From positions 3,658,001 through 3,722,000 of the forward strand of contig NZ_CP107834.1 in assembly GCF_036346595.1 (NCBI RefSeq): DNA of 64,000 bases, given 5' to 3'. The notes under the pieces were generated by a model. It was not told the DNA's origin. It made no database searches and saw only the letters and a program-made list of their open reading frames with translations. Numbering within the stretch: the first letter of the stretch is position 1; every line of letters begins with the position of its first letter. The translations under genes were made by a program, and so were the position numbers. The stretch comes from Streptomyces sp. NBC_00525 (GTDB lineage Bacteria > Actinomycetota > Actinomycetes > Streptomycetales > Streptomycetaceae). Of the stretch, positions 35,679 to 44,227 are shown one piece after another.

Positions 35679-36437
35679 CTACGAACCCGCCGCGTCCCGG
35701 CGGAAGAGTGCCGTCCACAGGAACGGCACGCCGAACAACTGGGACTCGGGCGGTTCCTCCCGCATCCGGCGCAGTTCGATCTCTTCCAGGTCGGAGAAGA
35801 TCCAGCGCAGCGATTCGGGGGTATAGGCGAGGCCGCCCTGCAAGTGGCGTTCGCGGTAGAGGTCGGCGTCGCTGCGTTCGGACCCCATCCCCGCCTCGCC
35901 GGCGGCGAAACACGTGAGCGCGAGGTGGCCGCCCGGCGCGAGGACGCGGTCGAGGAGATCTAGGTAGCTGACACGTCGGTGGGGCGGCAGGTGGTGGAAG
36001 CACCCCGAATCGACGACCAGGTCGTACCGCCCGCTCGACGCGATCACGGGCAGCGCGAAGGCGTCACCGCACAGGAAGCGGACGTCGACCCCGGCCTCGG
36101 CCGCCCGTTCCTCGCCCCATGCGACGGCCACGGGCGAGAGGTCGACCGCGTCCACGTCGAAGCCGTGCGCCGCGAGGTACAGGGCGTTGCGACCGGGCCC
36201 GCAGCCCAGATCCAGGGCCCGGCCGGGTGTGATCACGCCCCGGTTCAGGCAGTCGGACAGGTTCTCGTCCGGCTTTGCTGCGAAGAAGGGGACGGGCTTT
36301 GACCGGTCGGCGTAGAAGCCGTCCCAGAAGCTCCGGCCGTCACCGGTCGCCGCCCCGCGATCGGCCTGGGACTCAGAGGCGAAGAGCCCGTCCAGAAGCG
36401 TGAGTACGTCCTCGACAGTGCGTACGGTCCGGTCCAT
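35679..36437 (-). CDS. Class I SAM-dependent methyltransferase
   Basis: A 252-residue Rossmann-fold methyltransferase. Motif I is ALDLGCGPGRNALYLAA, motif II includes FDVDAVDLSPVAVAWG, and the post-I acidic residue binds SAM. The segment YDLVVDSGCFHHLPPHRR places it with thiopurine-methyltransferase/tellurite-resistance-like (TehB/TPMT) small-molecule methyltransferases. N-terminal WDGFYADRSKPVPFF positions the substrate. Substrate unknown. It converges on the APH gene (stops 18 bp apart). Confidence 0.8.
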   Translation of the reverse strand: MDRTVRTVEDVLTLLDGLFASESQADRGAATGDGRSFWDGFYADRSKPVPFFAAKPDENLSDCLNRGVITPGRALDLGCGPGRNALYLAAHGFDVDAVDLSPVAVAWGEERAAEAGVDVRFLCGDAFALPVIASSGRYDLVVDSGCFHHLPPHRRVSYLDLLDRVLAPGGHLALTCFAAGEAGMGSERSDADLYRERHLQGGLAYTPESLRWIFSDLEEIELRRMREEPPESQLFGVPFLWTALFRRDAAGS

Positions 36438-36801
36438 CCGGCCCTCCTCTCGACCATGTTCGATCGTAAGGACGGCGAAGGTGAAAGACCAGGTCAGGTG
36501 GCATATGGCGATTGCTGCTCCGGCGTGCTGCGCCTCCCCGGAGCACGCGAGGGAGGCAACCCCTTTGCCCTCGGGACGACAGCCGCCCCTACGGCTGTCG
36601 GAGGCCCGGCAAGGGGCCGATACCGGCTGCGGGACGAAGCCTGATTCGGCGGTTTTCCAGCCGTCCGCAGCCAGCCGCCTCCGTGCCCACCCGCTGCGCG
36701 ATTCTCAGCTCAAGAGACCCTTGACGTCGTTCATGCTCGGGAGAAGCCTCGTTCGCAAGCACCCGCAAGTACCCGCAACTGGCTGGACAAGGGAGATCGC
36801 C

Positions 36802-36936
36802 ATGGCGCTACGGTTCGTCGGCATACCCGACGGCGACTGAGCCGGACGCGAGTTCGCTGAAGAGCCCTCGGTCGTCAAGCTCGTCACGGATGCCTTCGAG
36901 ATGGTGTGGGAGCGGGCAACCCCGCACGACCAGTAC
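36802..36936 (+). pseudogene. 3' remnant of a DUF6879-family gene, with nonsense codon
   Basis: Translation gives MALRFVGIPDGD, a TGA, then AGREFAEEPSVVKLVTDAFE and MVWERATPHDQY. The second half is the DUF6879 C-terminus, in which the TGA sits where family members have Trp (GDW), so it looks like TGG to TGA. No upstream two-thirds of the gene precedes it. The surrounding gap of about 560 bp (36438-37001) holds nothing else I can support. DUF6879 proteins accompany XRE/DUF5753 regulators in Streptomyces. Confidence 0.55.
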
Positions 36937-37001
36937 ACCGCCCGTGACGCCCGTGTCGGAGGTGGTGCCACGGGCGCGGCGATCATCGAGCGGCGCTTGA
37001 T

Positions 37002-38036
37002 CTATTTGACCGACCACGTCGAGCCCGTCCATGCCGTGCGAAGGTATTGTCGGCCCGAGAAGACCACGTACTCCTTCGGGTCGTTCGGCATCTGCATCAC
37101 GGCGTCGATTCCCGACGCGAAGCTCGGGTAGCGGTCGAGTCCGCCCCAGTTGCTCAAGGGCTTCGGGTTCTGTACCACGTCATCGTCGTGGATTGATCCG
37201 TCAGCCACTTTGAGGCGGAGGTAATGCGAACCCGAGAAGACCCAGTACTCGTTTCTGTTGTCCGGTGTATTCGCTACGGCGTCGATCTTCGCGAATGATG
37301 GAGAAGTGTCGCTGAGGGAACCCCAGTAGCTCAACGGATTCGGCTGCGGATTCGGCTGCGAATCTTCCGGAACCCTGGTGTCCACATGGTAGAAACCGTC
37401 GTTCACATGAACACGAAGGAAACGTGAACCCGAGAAGAGCCAGTACTTGTTTCTGTCGTCCGGCCACCGCATCACAGCGTCGATCTTCTCGAACGGTGGG
37501 GAGTCTTCGCCAGGGGCGGCCTGGAGGGAGCCCCAGTTGGTCAGCGGTCCTGGGTTCTGTACCACGTCGGCGAAATTGCTCTCCCCGTCCGTCACTTGGA
37601 TGCGAGTGACCTGCGCCCCGGAGAAGAGCCAGTACTCGTTCTTGTTGTCCGGCGTCTGCATCGTGGCGTCGATCCGCTTCGTGAACCCCGCTTCGATGAA
37701 GGGGGCGGAATCACGTTTGCTGAAGGCGAATAAATCGCTCAGCGGCCTCGGGCCCTGCGGCTTCCTGCCGTCGTCCGTGCCGGTGAGGCGTACGGCGACC
37801 AGTGTGCCGGCCGTCGCGGCCAGTGCGGCGCCGCCGAGCAGGACCGCGCGGCGGCTCGGGGCGCGCGAGGCGCCGCCCAGTGCCTTCTTGGCCTCGGCCG
37901 CGGTGCCGACGTGAATGTTGATTTCCTGGCGCAGGTCCCTGCCGACGACGTTGCCGTTCGCGCCCTGCGCGGTTTCGGGGCGACGGGCTGTGCGTCGGCG
38001 GAACGCCTCTCGGGACTTCTTCGGCGGCTCACCCAT
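37002..38036 (-). CDS. Membrane-anchored hemopexin-like beta-propeller protein with N-terminal N-x-V motif
   Basis: A 344-residue protein. Residues 1-55 are basic and cytoplasmic and include GANGNVVGRDLRQEINIHVG (about 22-41). A Tat-like/transmembrane segment follows (SRRAVLLGGAALAATAGTLV). The outer part is four hemopexin-like blades: each has an (I)DAVM-xxPDN-xNEYWLFSG-xxxLRxxV core and a PLSNWGSL-type link, giving a full four-bladed propeller. Such domains bind proteins, polysaccharides or haem; the ligand is unknown. Leu in PLSDLFAF is a TTA codon (37731-37733), implying bldA dependence. It overlaps the upstream gene by eight bases. The start at 38036 is set by this overlap. Confidence 0.7.
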   Translation of the reverse strand: MGEPPKKSREAFRRRTARRPETAQGANGNVVGRDLRQEINIHVGTAAEAKKALGGASRAPSRRAVLLGGAALAATAGTLVAVRLTGTDDGRKPQGPRPLSDLFAFSKRDSAPFIEAGFTKRIDATMQTPDNKNEYWLFSGAQVTRIQVTDGESNFADVVQNPGPLTNWGSLQAAPGEDSPPFEKIDAVMRWPDDRNKYWLFSGSRFLRVHVNDGFYHVDTRVPEDSQPNPQPNPLSYWGSLSDTSPSFAKIDAVANTPDNRNEYWVFSGSHYLRLKVADGSIHDDDVVQNPKPLSNWGGLDRYPSFASGIDAVMQMPNDPKEYVVFSGRQYLRTAWTGSTWSVK

Positions 38037-38376
38037 TCTGGTGTTGACCGAAATCGCCCTTGACGCGGTTCCGGTGCGCTTCCTGCGCCGTGGGTCCGGA
38101 GGACGCCTGGGTGAAATTGCCGTCGACCTGGTTGTCATCGGCCCGTTGGCTTCTGTCCGGCTCCGATGTCACCGGAAGCCACCACTGCACCGCGGTTCCG
38201 ACCACGAGCAACACCGCCGCAGAAACCCACCACGCCGTCGATCGGTGGTCGGTGAGGAATCCGGTGGCCACGTTCACCAACGCGGCGACCGCCACCGTTC
38301 CCACCGCACCCACGAAACGCTGCACACCTGGAACCATCTGTGCCCCCGGGCAGGATCGAGATTTCCTGCTATCCAT
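38029..38376 (-). CDS. Small two-helix membrane protein with C-terminal N-x-V-x-G...Q motifs
   Basis: A 115-residue protein: two hydrophobic helices (FVGAVGTVAVAALVNVATGF and TAWWVSAAVLLVVGTAVQWW) and a polar C-terminal tail that carries two copies of a motif, DNQVDGNFTQ and RNRVKGDFGQ. The next gene, which starts inside its last codons, opens with the related GNVVGRDLRQ. The tail would be in the cytoplasm with both termini inside. Paired short motifs in neighbouring genes are seen in bacterial amyloid-type signalling; this is inference. The family is not known to me. Confidence 0.55.
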   Translation of the reverse strand: MDSRKSRSCPGAQMVPGVQRFVGAVGTVAVAALVNVATGFLTDHRSTAWWVSAAVLLVVGTAVQWWLPVTSEPDRSQRADDNQVDGNFTQASSGPTAQEAHRNRVKGDFGQHQNG

Positions 38377-38458
38377 AATCCGCTCACTACTATCCGTCGA
38401 TGGTAGAGCCGCAGCACGATGAACGTCCGGGGTATGGAGAAACCTGACTTGAACTCAT

Positions 38459-38983
38459 TCAGCCGGTGGGCGTGGTTCCCTGGGCTTTTTTGGCGCAGGC
38501 GTCCTCGAAGCTGCCCAGGCTGAGCACTCGGAAGTCCGAGGACTGGCGGTAGTCCATGACCACGGTCCAGCCGCGCTTCTTGAACACCGACCGGATCACG
38601 GCGGTCCCGTGGTCCGACGCCTTGCTGTCGTCGTCGCGTCCCCGCTTCTCCGACCAGCCACGGTCGGTCAGCGCGGTCGCCACGGCTCTGGCGTGGTCGA
38701 TGTTCAGCTTGGTGGCGGTCTTGTCGAATCCCTTGTACTCGACGAAGCACTTGCCCAGCGGGTTGTCGGTGGTCTCCGTTCTCGCGGCGACCTCCGGGTC
38801 GTTGGCCGGCGCCCCGACGTCCTCGGTGATGCCGTCGAGCACCAGGCGCATCTTGGCCTTGGTGATCGGACCGGAATCCTCCGGCCTCGGACCGGAGGCC
38901 GCCGGGTCGGACGTACAGCCGGTCAGTCCGATCGCCACCGTGGCCATGCAGACGACAGCCCACCGCACCCTGTTCACACGCAT
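38459..38983 (-). CDS. Small lipoprotein of unknown function
   Basis: A 174-residue lipoprotein: leader [19 protein letters not shown], lipobox LTGC at about residues 20-23, an acidic linker, then a compact domain with one Cys pair ([15 protein letters not shown] near residue 78 and [10 protein letters not shown] near the end). No known family is evident. It lies 82 bp upstream of the two-helix gene in the same direction and is probably the first gene of that operon, putting an exported protein beside two membrane-linked motif proteins. Confidence 0.65.
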   Translation of the reverse strand: MRVNRVRWAVVCMATVAIGLTGCTSDPAASGPRPEDSGPITKAKMRLVLDGITEDVGAPANDPEVAARTETTDNPLGKCFVEYKGFDKTATKLNIDHARAVATALTDRGWSEKRGRDDDSKASDHGTAVIRSVFKKRGWTVVMDYRQSSDFRVLSLGSFEDACAKKAQGTTPTG

Positions 38984-39130
38984 CCCCCCACCCTCAGCCA
39001 GTGCAGTGTGTCACGGGGCACCGACAAGGCCGGTTGCGAGCCCTGTTGGGGCGCGGAGGGGTACGGAGGGGTACGGCGGTGCGCTCGGCCGTGATCGTGT
39101 GGCCGAGCGCACCGCGCGTACGGGCGGTCT

Positions 39131-39691
39131 TCACGCCGGCAGGCAGAACCCGGCTTCCGCGAGCAGTTCCCTCAGCAGTTGGCGGAGGTATTCCGGGCTG
39201 GGCGGGTCACCGGCCTCGCCCTTGGGCCCGCGAGGTCCGCGTGGACCCACGGGCCCCTCGGGCCCCGTGTCGCCGCGAGGGCCCTGGGGTCCACGGGGGC
39301 CGACAGGGCCGTCCTTGCCGTCGATCCCCGAGAGCCCCTGGATGCCGGGTTTGCCGTCGCGGCCGTCCTGGCCCGGACGGCCCTCCGGACCGGTCGCGCC
39401 CACCGCACCCTCGGGGCCGGTCTCGCCCTCCGGGCCGTACGGGCCCGTCGCTCCCTGGGGGCCCTGCGGTCCCTGGGGCCCCTGGGGTCCGGGCGGGCCC
39501 TGCGGGCCGGACGGTCCTTGTGGTCCGGGAGGGCCCTGGGGTCCGGGCGGGCCCTGCTCGTCGGTGGGGGGAAGGGGTTCGCAACCGTGGTCGCAGGTGG
39601 GGGCGGCCTGACCGGCCGCGATGGAGCGTGCGTCGTCGGACCGGGCGGAGGGTGGGCTCTTCGAGGGACGGGGGACGGACGAGGGGGCCAT
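39131..39691 (-). CDS. Collagen-like protein with 39 uninterrupted Gly-X-Y triplets
   Basis: A 186-residue protein. A Ser/Pro-rich head (about 1-40) with a CDHGC pair is followed by 39 consecutive Gly-X-Y triplets (about 47-163), rich in GPQ, GPP and GPE and with charged triplets such as GRD GKP and GID GKD that stabilise triple helices. The C-terminus [21 protein letters not shown] is an amphipathic helix with a Cys, a plausible trimerisation unit. No signal peptide is seen. The start at 39691 follows GGAGG. Bacterial collagens serve as surface or spore filaments; location here is unknown. Confidence 0.8.
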   Translation of the reverse strand: MAPSSVPRPSKSPPSARSDDARSIAAGQAAPTCDHGCEPLPPTDEQGPPGPQGPPGPQGPSGPQGPPGPQGPQGPQGPQGATGPYGPEGETGPEGAVGATGPEGRPGQDGRDGKPGIQGLSGIDGKDGPVGPRGPQGPRGDTGPEGPVGPRGPRGPKGEAGDPPSPEYLRQLLRELLAEAGFCLPA

Positions 39692-40030
39692 GCTGCCTCC
39701 TGGTGCTCTTGGCACATGCGTCGTGCGTGTGGGGGGATGCCGTCCTGCCGGGGGGGAGAGAGGCGGGACGGGCGGTCGGCAGCGACGGAGAGCGGCTGGA
39801 CTTCCCCTTCTCCGACAGAGGTGCGAAGTGTGAATCGTGAAGAGGAAGTCTGCTTTTCCGTGCCCTCGTAATATTCCCTTGGGGTATTTCGACTAACCAC
39901 ACCAAAGAGTGGCAGGAAAAGTACTACTTGGGTGCCGAAACGAATATGCGGGATGAATTTACGAAATGCGCCCGGCGTGCTCGGGCGTGCGGAAGCACAT
40001 TCAAGCCCCGAGCCACGAGCCCGAGCCCCG
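39692..40030. other. Intergenic stretch with no supportable gene
   Basis: This region of about 340 bp upstream of the collagen-like gene includes an AT-richer stretch near 39860-39920 that probably holds its promoter. No operator or RNA could be supported. Confidence 0.4.
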
Positions 40031-40885
40031 TCAGCGGCCTGGGCGTTCGCCCTTGGGGATCAGGCCCGCTCGGGCGGCTCGTGCCTGAGCCCGGACCTTG
40101 TGCGGAGGAAGCGCGGGCGCGGCGGCCCGGGTTCGCGGCCTGGCGCCACGGCAGGGTGCGCACTTGCCGCCCAACAGCGCCTCCGGCGGTCCCGGTACGC
40201 GGCATTCGCTGCACTCCAGCGTGCGCAGCACCGTCCGGGGCGTGGCCTCGCGCGCGGGCGGGAGCTTCGTGCGGAGGCGGTTCGCGACGAACGCCGCCGG
40301 GTGATGGATGCGGTCCGGGAGGCCCGTGGTGAGGGCGTTCAGGATCTCCGGGGGCGTCGCGCCCCGCCGTAGCCACTCGCTCATCGAGGGCTCCAGCGCC
40401 ACGCAGTCCCGCTGCGCCAGCGACAGCGCGGGGGCGGTGCGTCCGAGCGCGGCGAGCAGAATGAACGCCCTTGACCGCGTGGCCCGTTCGGGCTCCGTGG
40501 GGGCGTCGCCCCGTGCGAACGCCGTCCACCACGCGTCGTCCCGCGCGGTCCGCGAGAAGAACGTACGCGTCACCCACACGAGTTGTTCCCCGCTCGCCAC
40601 GCAGTCGCTGCCCCGGCGCAAGTGCCCGGCTTCCTGAAGGCGGTTGAGGCTTGTACGGACCGCGCACTGCCCGTACGGCAGTGTCTTCGCGAGCGTCTTT
40701 ACGGAGATGTCGGCGCCGTCCGGCAAGCCGTCGATGTACGAGGCGATGGCCGCGTCACGCGGTACGAGGTGAGTGAAGTCGGCGCCGGTACGAGGGCGTT
40801 GATCGGGTGCAGAACGCTTGCCGTAACCGGGGTTCGCCATCGGGTGGTTGGGCGAAGGGTCGCCACTAAACTGGCCGTCAGCCAT
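40031..40885 (-). CDS. MarR-like winged-helix protein with C-terminal Cys4 motif
   Basis: A 284-residue putative regulator. Residues about 35-110 form a winged helix: HLVPRDAAIASYIDGLPDG, SVKTLAKTLPYGQCAVRTSL and NRLQEAGHLRRGSD. A helical middle (about 115-215) follows, then a zinc-ribbon-like CSECRVPGPPEALLGGKCAPC in pieces and a basic tail. This type is common in Streptomyces near XRE/DUF397 genes and its targets are unknown. It is upstream of the collagen-like gene in the same orientation but separated by 340 bp. Confidence 0.65.
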   Translation of the reverse strand: MADGQFSGDPSPNHPMANPGYGKRSAPDQRPRTGADFTHLVPRDAAIASYIDGLPDGADISVKTLAKTLPYGQCAVRTSLNRLQEAGHLRRGSDCVASGEQLVWVTRTFFSRTARDDAWWTAFARGDAPTEPERATRSRAFILLAALGRTAPALSLAQRDCVALEPSMSEWLRRGATPPEILNALTTGLPDRIHHPAAFVANRLRTKLPPAREATPRTVLRTLECSECRVPGPPEALLGGKCAPCRGARPRTRAAAPALPPHKVRAQARAARAGLIPKGERPGR

Positions 40886-40923
40886 CAGATCGTTTTCCCT
40901 TTAGCTTGCGATCGAGGTGGTCA

Positions 40924-40957
40924 GGCCCCTGGCGGTGTTTGCGCACCGGCAGGGGCC
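40924..40957 (-). terminator. Terminator after the XRE-DUF397 unit
   Basis: A 14-bp stem with one mismatch (GGCCCCTGGCGGTG with CACCGGCAGGGGCC) closes a 6-base loop, about 175 bp past the last DUF397 stop on the minus strand. Confidence 0.6.
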
Positions 40958-41130
40958 GTCTGTGTCTAAGTCCTCGCCGAAGCTAGAACGGGACTACGCT
41001 CCGTCGCAAGTCAATCGCCAGAAGTCACCCTTGCGGGTCACAAGGGTGGGCGGGTGGGTACAAGTCCCCCCAACCATTCCGCTCAAAGAGCGCTCGGAGC
41101 CCGAAACTTGAGCCTCGGGCCCCACCTGCG

Positions 41131-41340
41131 TCAGGCGAGCTTGAGATCCGAAACGAACGTCTGCCAGGCGCCCGCGCCGAAGATGACGGCCGGCCCTTCG
41201 GTGATCTTGGAGTCGCGGATAGGGACGGCGTTGGGGATGCCGTCGAGGACTTCGAGGCAGTCGCCGCCGCTGGCTCCGCTGTACGTGGACTTGCGCCAGA
41301 CGGCCGTGGAGAGGTCGTAGTGCGTGCTGGTGTGCTTCAT
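41131..41340 (-). CDS. DUF397 protein, second copy
   Basis: A 69-residue DUF397 protein: VWRKSTYSGASGGDCLEVLD, then VPIRDSKITEGPAVIFG and WQTFVSDLK. DUF397 proteins are small partners of XRE/DUF5753 (Scr1-type) regulators and are thought to act as a toxin-antitoxin-like or developmental pair. It is 51 of 69 residues identical to the copy at 41435-41644, a tandem duplication with a 304-bp period. Both lie downstream of the XRE gene on the same strand. Confidence 0.85.
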   Translation of the reverse strand: MKHTSTHYDLSTAVWRKSTYSGASGGDCLEVLDGIPNAVPIRDSKITEGPAVIFGAGAWQTFVSDLKLA

Positions 41341-41434
41341 GCTTGCAATCCTCCGCCGCTCGGTTGAGTGAGACGCGCTGTTCGTTGCAAGAGGGCACGG
41401 GGCCACGGAGCTTGTGCTCCGGGCCCCTTCTGCG

Positions 41435-41644
41435 TCAGGCGGTCTTGACGTCCGCGACGAACGTCTGCCAGGCGGCCGCGCGGAACACGACGGCCGGGCC
41501 GTCCGTCACCTTGGAGTCGCGGACGGGGACGGCGTTGGGGATGCCGTCGAGGACTTCGAGGCAGTTGCCGCCGCTGCCGTCACTGTACGTGGACTTGCGC
41601 CAAGTGCTCGTGGCCAGGCCGTAGTCAGTACTCGTCTGCTTCAT
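41435..41644 (-). CDS. DUF397 protein, first copy (overlaps the XRE gene)
   Basis: A 69-residue DUF397 protein with TWRKSTYSDGSGGNCLEVLD and VPVRDSKVTDGPAVVF. Its start lies 20 bases inside the XRE gene, so translation is coupled to the regulator. It is the partner proper; the copy at 41131 appears to be a duplicate that has drifted. In Streptomyces such XRE/DUF397 pairs are numerous and involved in morphology. Confidence 0.88.
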   Translation of the reverse strand: MKQTSTDYGLATSTWRKSTYSDGSGGNCLEVLDGIPNAVPVRDSKVTDGPAVVFRAAAWQTFVADVKTA

Positions 41645-42467
41645 GCTCGTAATCCTCCGCCACCGACTCGATCAAAGCCAGTGACGCTGTCGGTGAAAGC
41701 GCGCTGGCCACGAGTAGATCGTAGGTCAGTTCGTACTGCCTGACGGTCGCTGGATCGTCCAGCAATCGGCCCGAACCGAGGGCGTCCGGGTAGGCGAGTG
41801 GCGGTGCATCGGAGAAGGCCATGAGCTTGAGGCTGCCGCCCATTGCCGGGTGCGCACCCGCCGCGAACGGCAGTACTTGCGCGATGATCCGATGCTGCCT
41901 TATCAGGCTGGCGACGTGACGCAGTGCCTCTGCCATGACCTTCGGGCTGCCCACCCGTCGACGTAACACCCCTTCGTCCAGTACGACCCACAACATCGGG
42001 GTTGTTGGATCGGAGAGGAGCTGAGTTCGTTCGAGGCGTCCCGCTACCAGGTCCTCGATCACACTTTCGGCAGCAGTTGGCTGGTACGACCGGAACACCG
42101 CGCGCGCGTACGCCTCCGTCTGCAACAGGCCGGGGATGAGCTGGGGCGCGTACTCCTTAATTTCCGTCGCACGGGCCTCCGCCTCAGCGGCCTCCGCGAA
42201 GTGATCCGGGTACTTGGACTTCGCGAGGGCCTTGCAGTTCCGTACGAAGAAGCCGTCAGCGTCGAAGAAGTCATCCAACTGGATGGCTTGTTCCATCTGC
42301 ATCCGCCGTACGCCGGACTCCAGCTGGCCGATGAACGAGCCGCTGACAAAGAGGCGTTCGGCCAGTTCCGTCTGGGAGAGGCCCGCCTTCTCTCTTCGGT
42401 GGCGCAGTTCGGCGCCGAGTAGGGCGCGCGGCGAGGAGGAGGGGTCCAGCTTCTTGGGACCTGGCAT
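41625..42467 (-). CDS. XRE-family regulator with DUF5753 (Scr1-type antitoxin-like)
   Basis: A 280-residue regulator: an N-terminal Cro/CI helix-turn-helix (LGAELRHRREKAGLSQTELA, then RLFVSGSFIGQLESG) and a C-terminal DUF5753 domain with EYAPQLIPGLLQTEAYARAV, VVLDEGVLRRRVGSP and PLAYPDALG. The ATG at 42467 (MPGPKKLD) fits the family. It overlaps the first DUF397 gene by 20 bases. The likely role is DNA-binding partner of DUF397 in a paired regulatory module. Confidence 0.88.
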   Translation of the reverse strand: MPGPKKLDPSSSPRALLGAELRHRREKAGLSQTELAERLFVSGSFIGQLESGVRRMQMEQAIQLDDFFDADGFFVRNCKALAKSKYPDHFAEAAEAEARATEIKEYAPQLIPGLLQTEAYARAVFRSYQPTAAESVIEDLVAGRLERTQLLSDPTTPMLWVVLDEGVLRRRVGSPKVMAEALRHVASLIRQHRIIAQVLPFAAGAHPAMGGSLKLMAFSDAPPLAYPDALGSGRLLDDPATVRQYELTYDLLVASALSPTASLALIESVAEDYEHEADEY

Positions 42468-42580
42468 GACTACTCCCGGTTGCACAGATTGCGTTGTTGG
42501 GCAGGAACCTCTTCCACCGTAGCGACAGGATCACCACTCTGGGTATGCATCGTCGTTACTCAGTGTGGAAGGAATGGATC

Positions 42581-42817
42581 ATGACGACTACGGAACGGCG
42601 CGAGACGGCAGTGGAGACGATCAAGCACGCGGAAGAGGTGGTGGCGCTGTTGCGCGAGGGGTTCCTGAAGGCCGGGGTGAAGCTCCCGTCCCTGCGGATC
42701 GACGCGGCGTCGTGCGTGGGTGAAACCCCGGCGATCCTCGTTGACCTCGGCCGCTGCAACATGGAGGCGGCGACCCGCCTGGCCCAGGTCCTGGAGGAGA
42801 AGGCGGCGGCCTCATGA
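42581..42817 (+). CDS. Small conserved Streptomyces protein, partner of the next gene
   Basis: A 78-residue soluble protein with a helical N-terminus (VETIKHAEEVVALLREGFLK) and a beta segment LRIDAASCVGETPAILVDLG, ending in a helix. A GAAGGAA tract lies just before the ATG. It overlaps the following gene by four bases (ATGA). The pair is a recurring neighbour of XRE/DUF397 genes in Streptomyces and divergent from them here; function unknown. Confidence 0.7.
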   Translation: MTTTERRETAVETIKHAEEVVALLREGFLKAGVKLPSLRIDAASCVGETPAILVDLGRCNMEAATRLAQVLEEKAAAS

Positions 42818-43059
42818 CACACGGTGAGCCGACCGGGCCGGCGGCCTTCGCCCCGGAGCGCGGCTCCTTCGCGGTGGACGGCCGGGACGGCCGCGTGGGC
42901 CGGGTGATGGGCCACGTAGGCCCGTCCGTACAACTGCGCCCACCGGGGGGTGGCACCGAGTGGGACTGCCCCCTGGAACTGCTGAAGGCCGCACAACCGG
43001 CGGACGTACTACGCGCACGACTGAGCGAAGTGAACTGGGAGGGCCAACTGCCCCGGTGA
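42814..43059 (+). CDS. Small conserved protein coupled to the preceding gene
   Basis: An 81-residue beta-rich protein: SFAVDGRDGRVGRVMGHVGP, SVQLRPPGGGTEWDCPLE and the end SEVNWEGQLPR. It starts within the stop of the preceding gene (ATGA overlap). I recognise it only as the usual companion of that gene. Confidence 0.7.
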   Translation: MTHGEPTGPAAFAPERGSFAVDGRDGRVGRVMGHVGPSVQLRPPGGGTEWDCPLELLKAAQPADVLRARLSEVNWEGQLPR

Positions 43060-43202
43060 GGCGGCGACGTCCTACCCGTACGCGCGGGGCTGTCGGGCCC
43101 TGCGCGAGCGGGCGGTACTTCGCGATGAGGTTCGGGGTGATCGTGAGTCTGTATCTCCGAGGGGCCGCGAGGGCGCCGGCTGATCATCGGGAGAGGGACG
43201 GC

Positions 43203-43855
43203 ATGGAAAGTCCGGAACTGGGAAGAGGCGTCTGGCCGGTCGTGCACGCGGAGCGTGCCGCGCTGATCCGCGACCTGGAGGGCCTTGGCGACGAGCAGTG
43301 GGAGCGGCCGTCGCTGTGCGAGGGGTGGACGGTTCACGACGTCGTCGCCCACCTGGTCGACTCGGCCCGCACGACCCGCCTCGGCTTCGCGGCCGGGCTT
43401 GTCCGGGCGCGGTTCGACTTCCACCGCCAGAACGCCCACGGCGTGGCACGCGAGCGTGGTGCCTCGCCCTCGGAAACCCTGGCGCGCCTTCGCCGGGTGG
43501 CTACACGAACGTCGACTCCCCCTGCTCCCCTCGACAGCCGTCTCGTAGAGGAGATCGTCCACGGCGAGGACATCCGGCGCCCGTTGGGAGTCACCCGCGC
43601 CTACCCCCGTAACGCGGTCGTCCGGGCGCTCCGGCTACAGGTCCGCACCCCCGCGTCCTTCGGCGGCTCCAAGGAAGCGGCTCCAAGGAACTGGTCTCCC
43701 CTCTTCGCCTCACCGCGACCGACGCCGACGTGGTGATCGGCACCGGCCCGGAAGTCACCGGCCCGGTGCTCTCACTGCTTCTCGCGGTGATGGGCCGGCA
43801 CGTGGCGCTCGACGACCTGGAGGGGGAGGGGGTCCACGCGTTGCGGCCACGTTGA
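43203..43855 (+). pseudogene. Mycothiol-dependent maleylpyruvate-isomerase-like enzyme, frameshifted by a 14-bp tandem duplication
   Basis: The N-terminal part is an MDMPI/DinB-like domain: HAERAALIRDLEGLGDEQWE, SLCEGWTVHDVVAHLVDSAR and RLVEEIVHGEDIRRPLG, with the His residues that bind metal. The frame then breaks at GCGGCTCCAAGGAA, which is present twice in tandem (43663-43676, 43677-43690). Removing one copy restores one frame of 212 residues ending at 43855 with LTATDADVVIGTGPEVTGPV and LLLAVMGRHVALDDLEGEG. The mutated frame stops at 43736. Hence a recently inactivated gene or an assembly error. Confidence 0.85.
43663..43690 (+). repeat. 14-bp tandem duplication causing the frameshift
   Basis: Two exact adjacent copies of GCGGCTCCAAGGAA; 14 is not a multiple of three, so the downstream frame is shifted. 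Confidence 0.95.
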
Positions 43856-44227
43856 ACCCGTACGCCCGTCACCGGGCGCCCCACCTCTCGGGCGCGTGCC
43901 CGCACCGCGCCGGCCGCCCCGCACTGAGGCAGGATCGAGACAGCCTGGCGTGGCATGGAGGGTGGGTTCTCGCAGCGATGATCACTCATCGTGGGGGCGG
44001 AGTGGTGGTCTCTGCCTGCATTGTCCGTCTTGGCTGACTCGCCGATGACGTAGAGCAATTGTGGAGGATTTCCGTCCGGCGGGGTTCGCCAAAAGCGACG
44101 CAGCCGTGAACCAGCCATCGCTTTAATCGTTGTTGACCCTTCCTGTCGCTGTCGTGAAAGGGTGCCTCTTGGTGGGCGTACAACAACGGCGGCAGCATGC
44201 GGCCCCACACCAGAAGGCGAACCAGGA
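43856..44227. other. Intergenic stretch with no supportable gene
   Basis: About 370 bp of unexplained sequence before the lipoprotein gene. Short open frames on both strands lack ribosome sites or recognisable composition. It presumably holds the promoter of the exporter operon. Confidence 0.4.

Noticed and set aside
36400..36840. 146-codon plus-strand frame ahead of the DUF6879 remnant
   Set aside because: The first part is antisense to the methyltransferase start and the rest lacks any family; only the last codons match DUF6879.
43856..44227. tRNA-like or small-RNA structure in the gap
   Set aside because: No cloverleaf or conserved tRNA box could be found on either strand.
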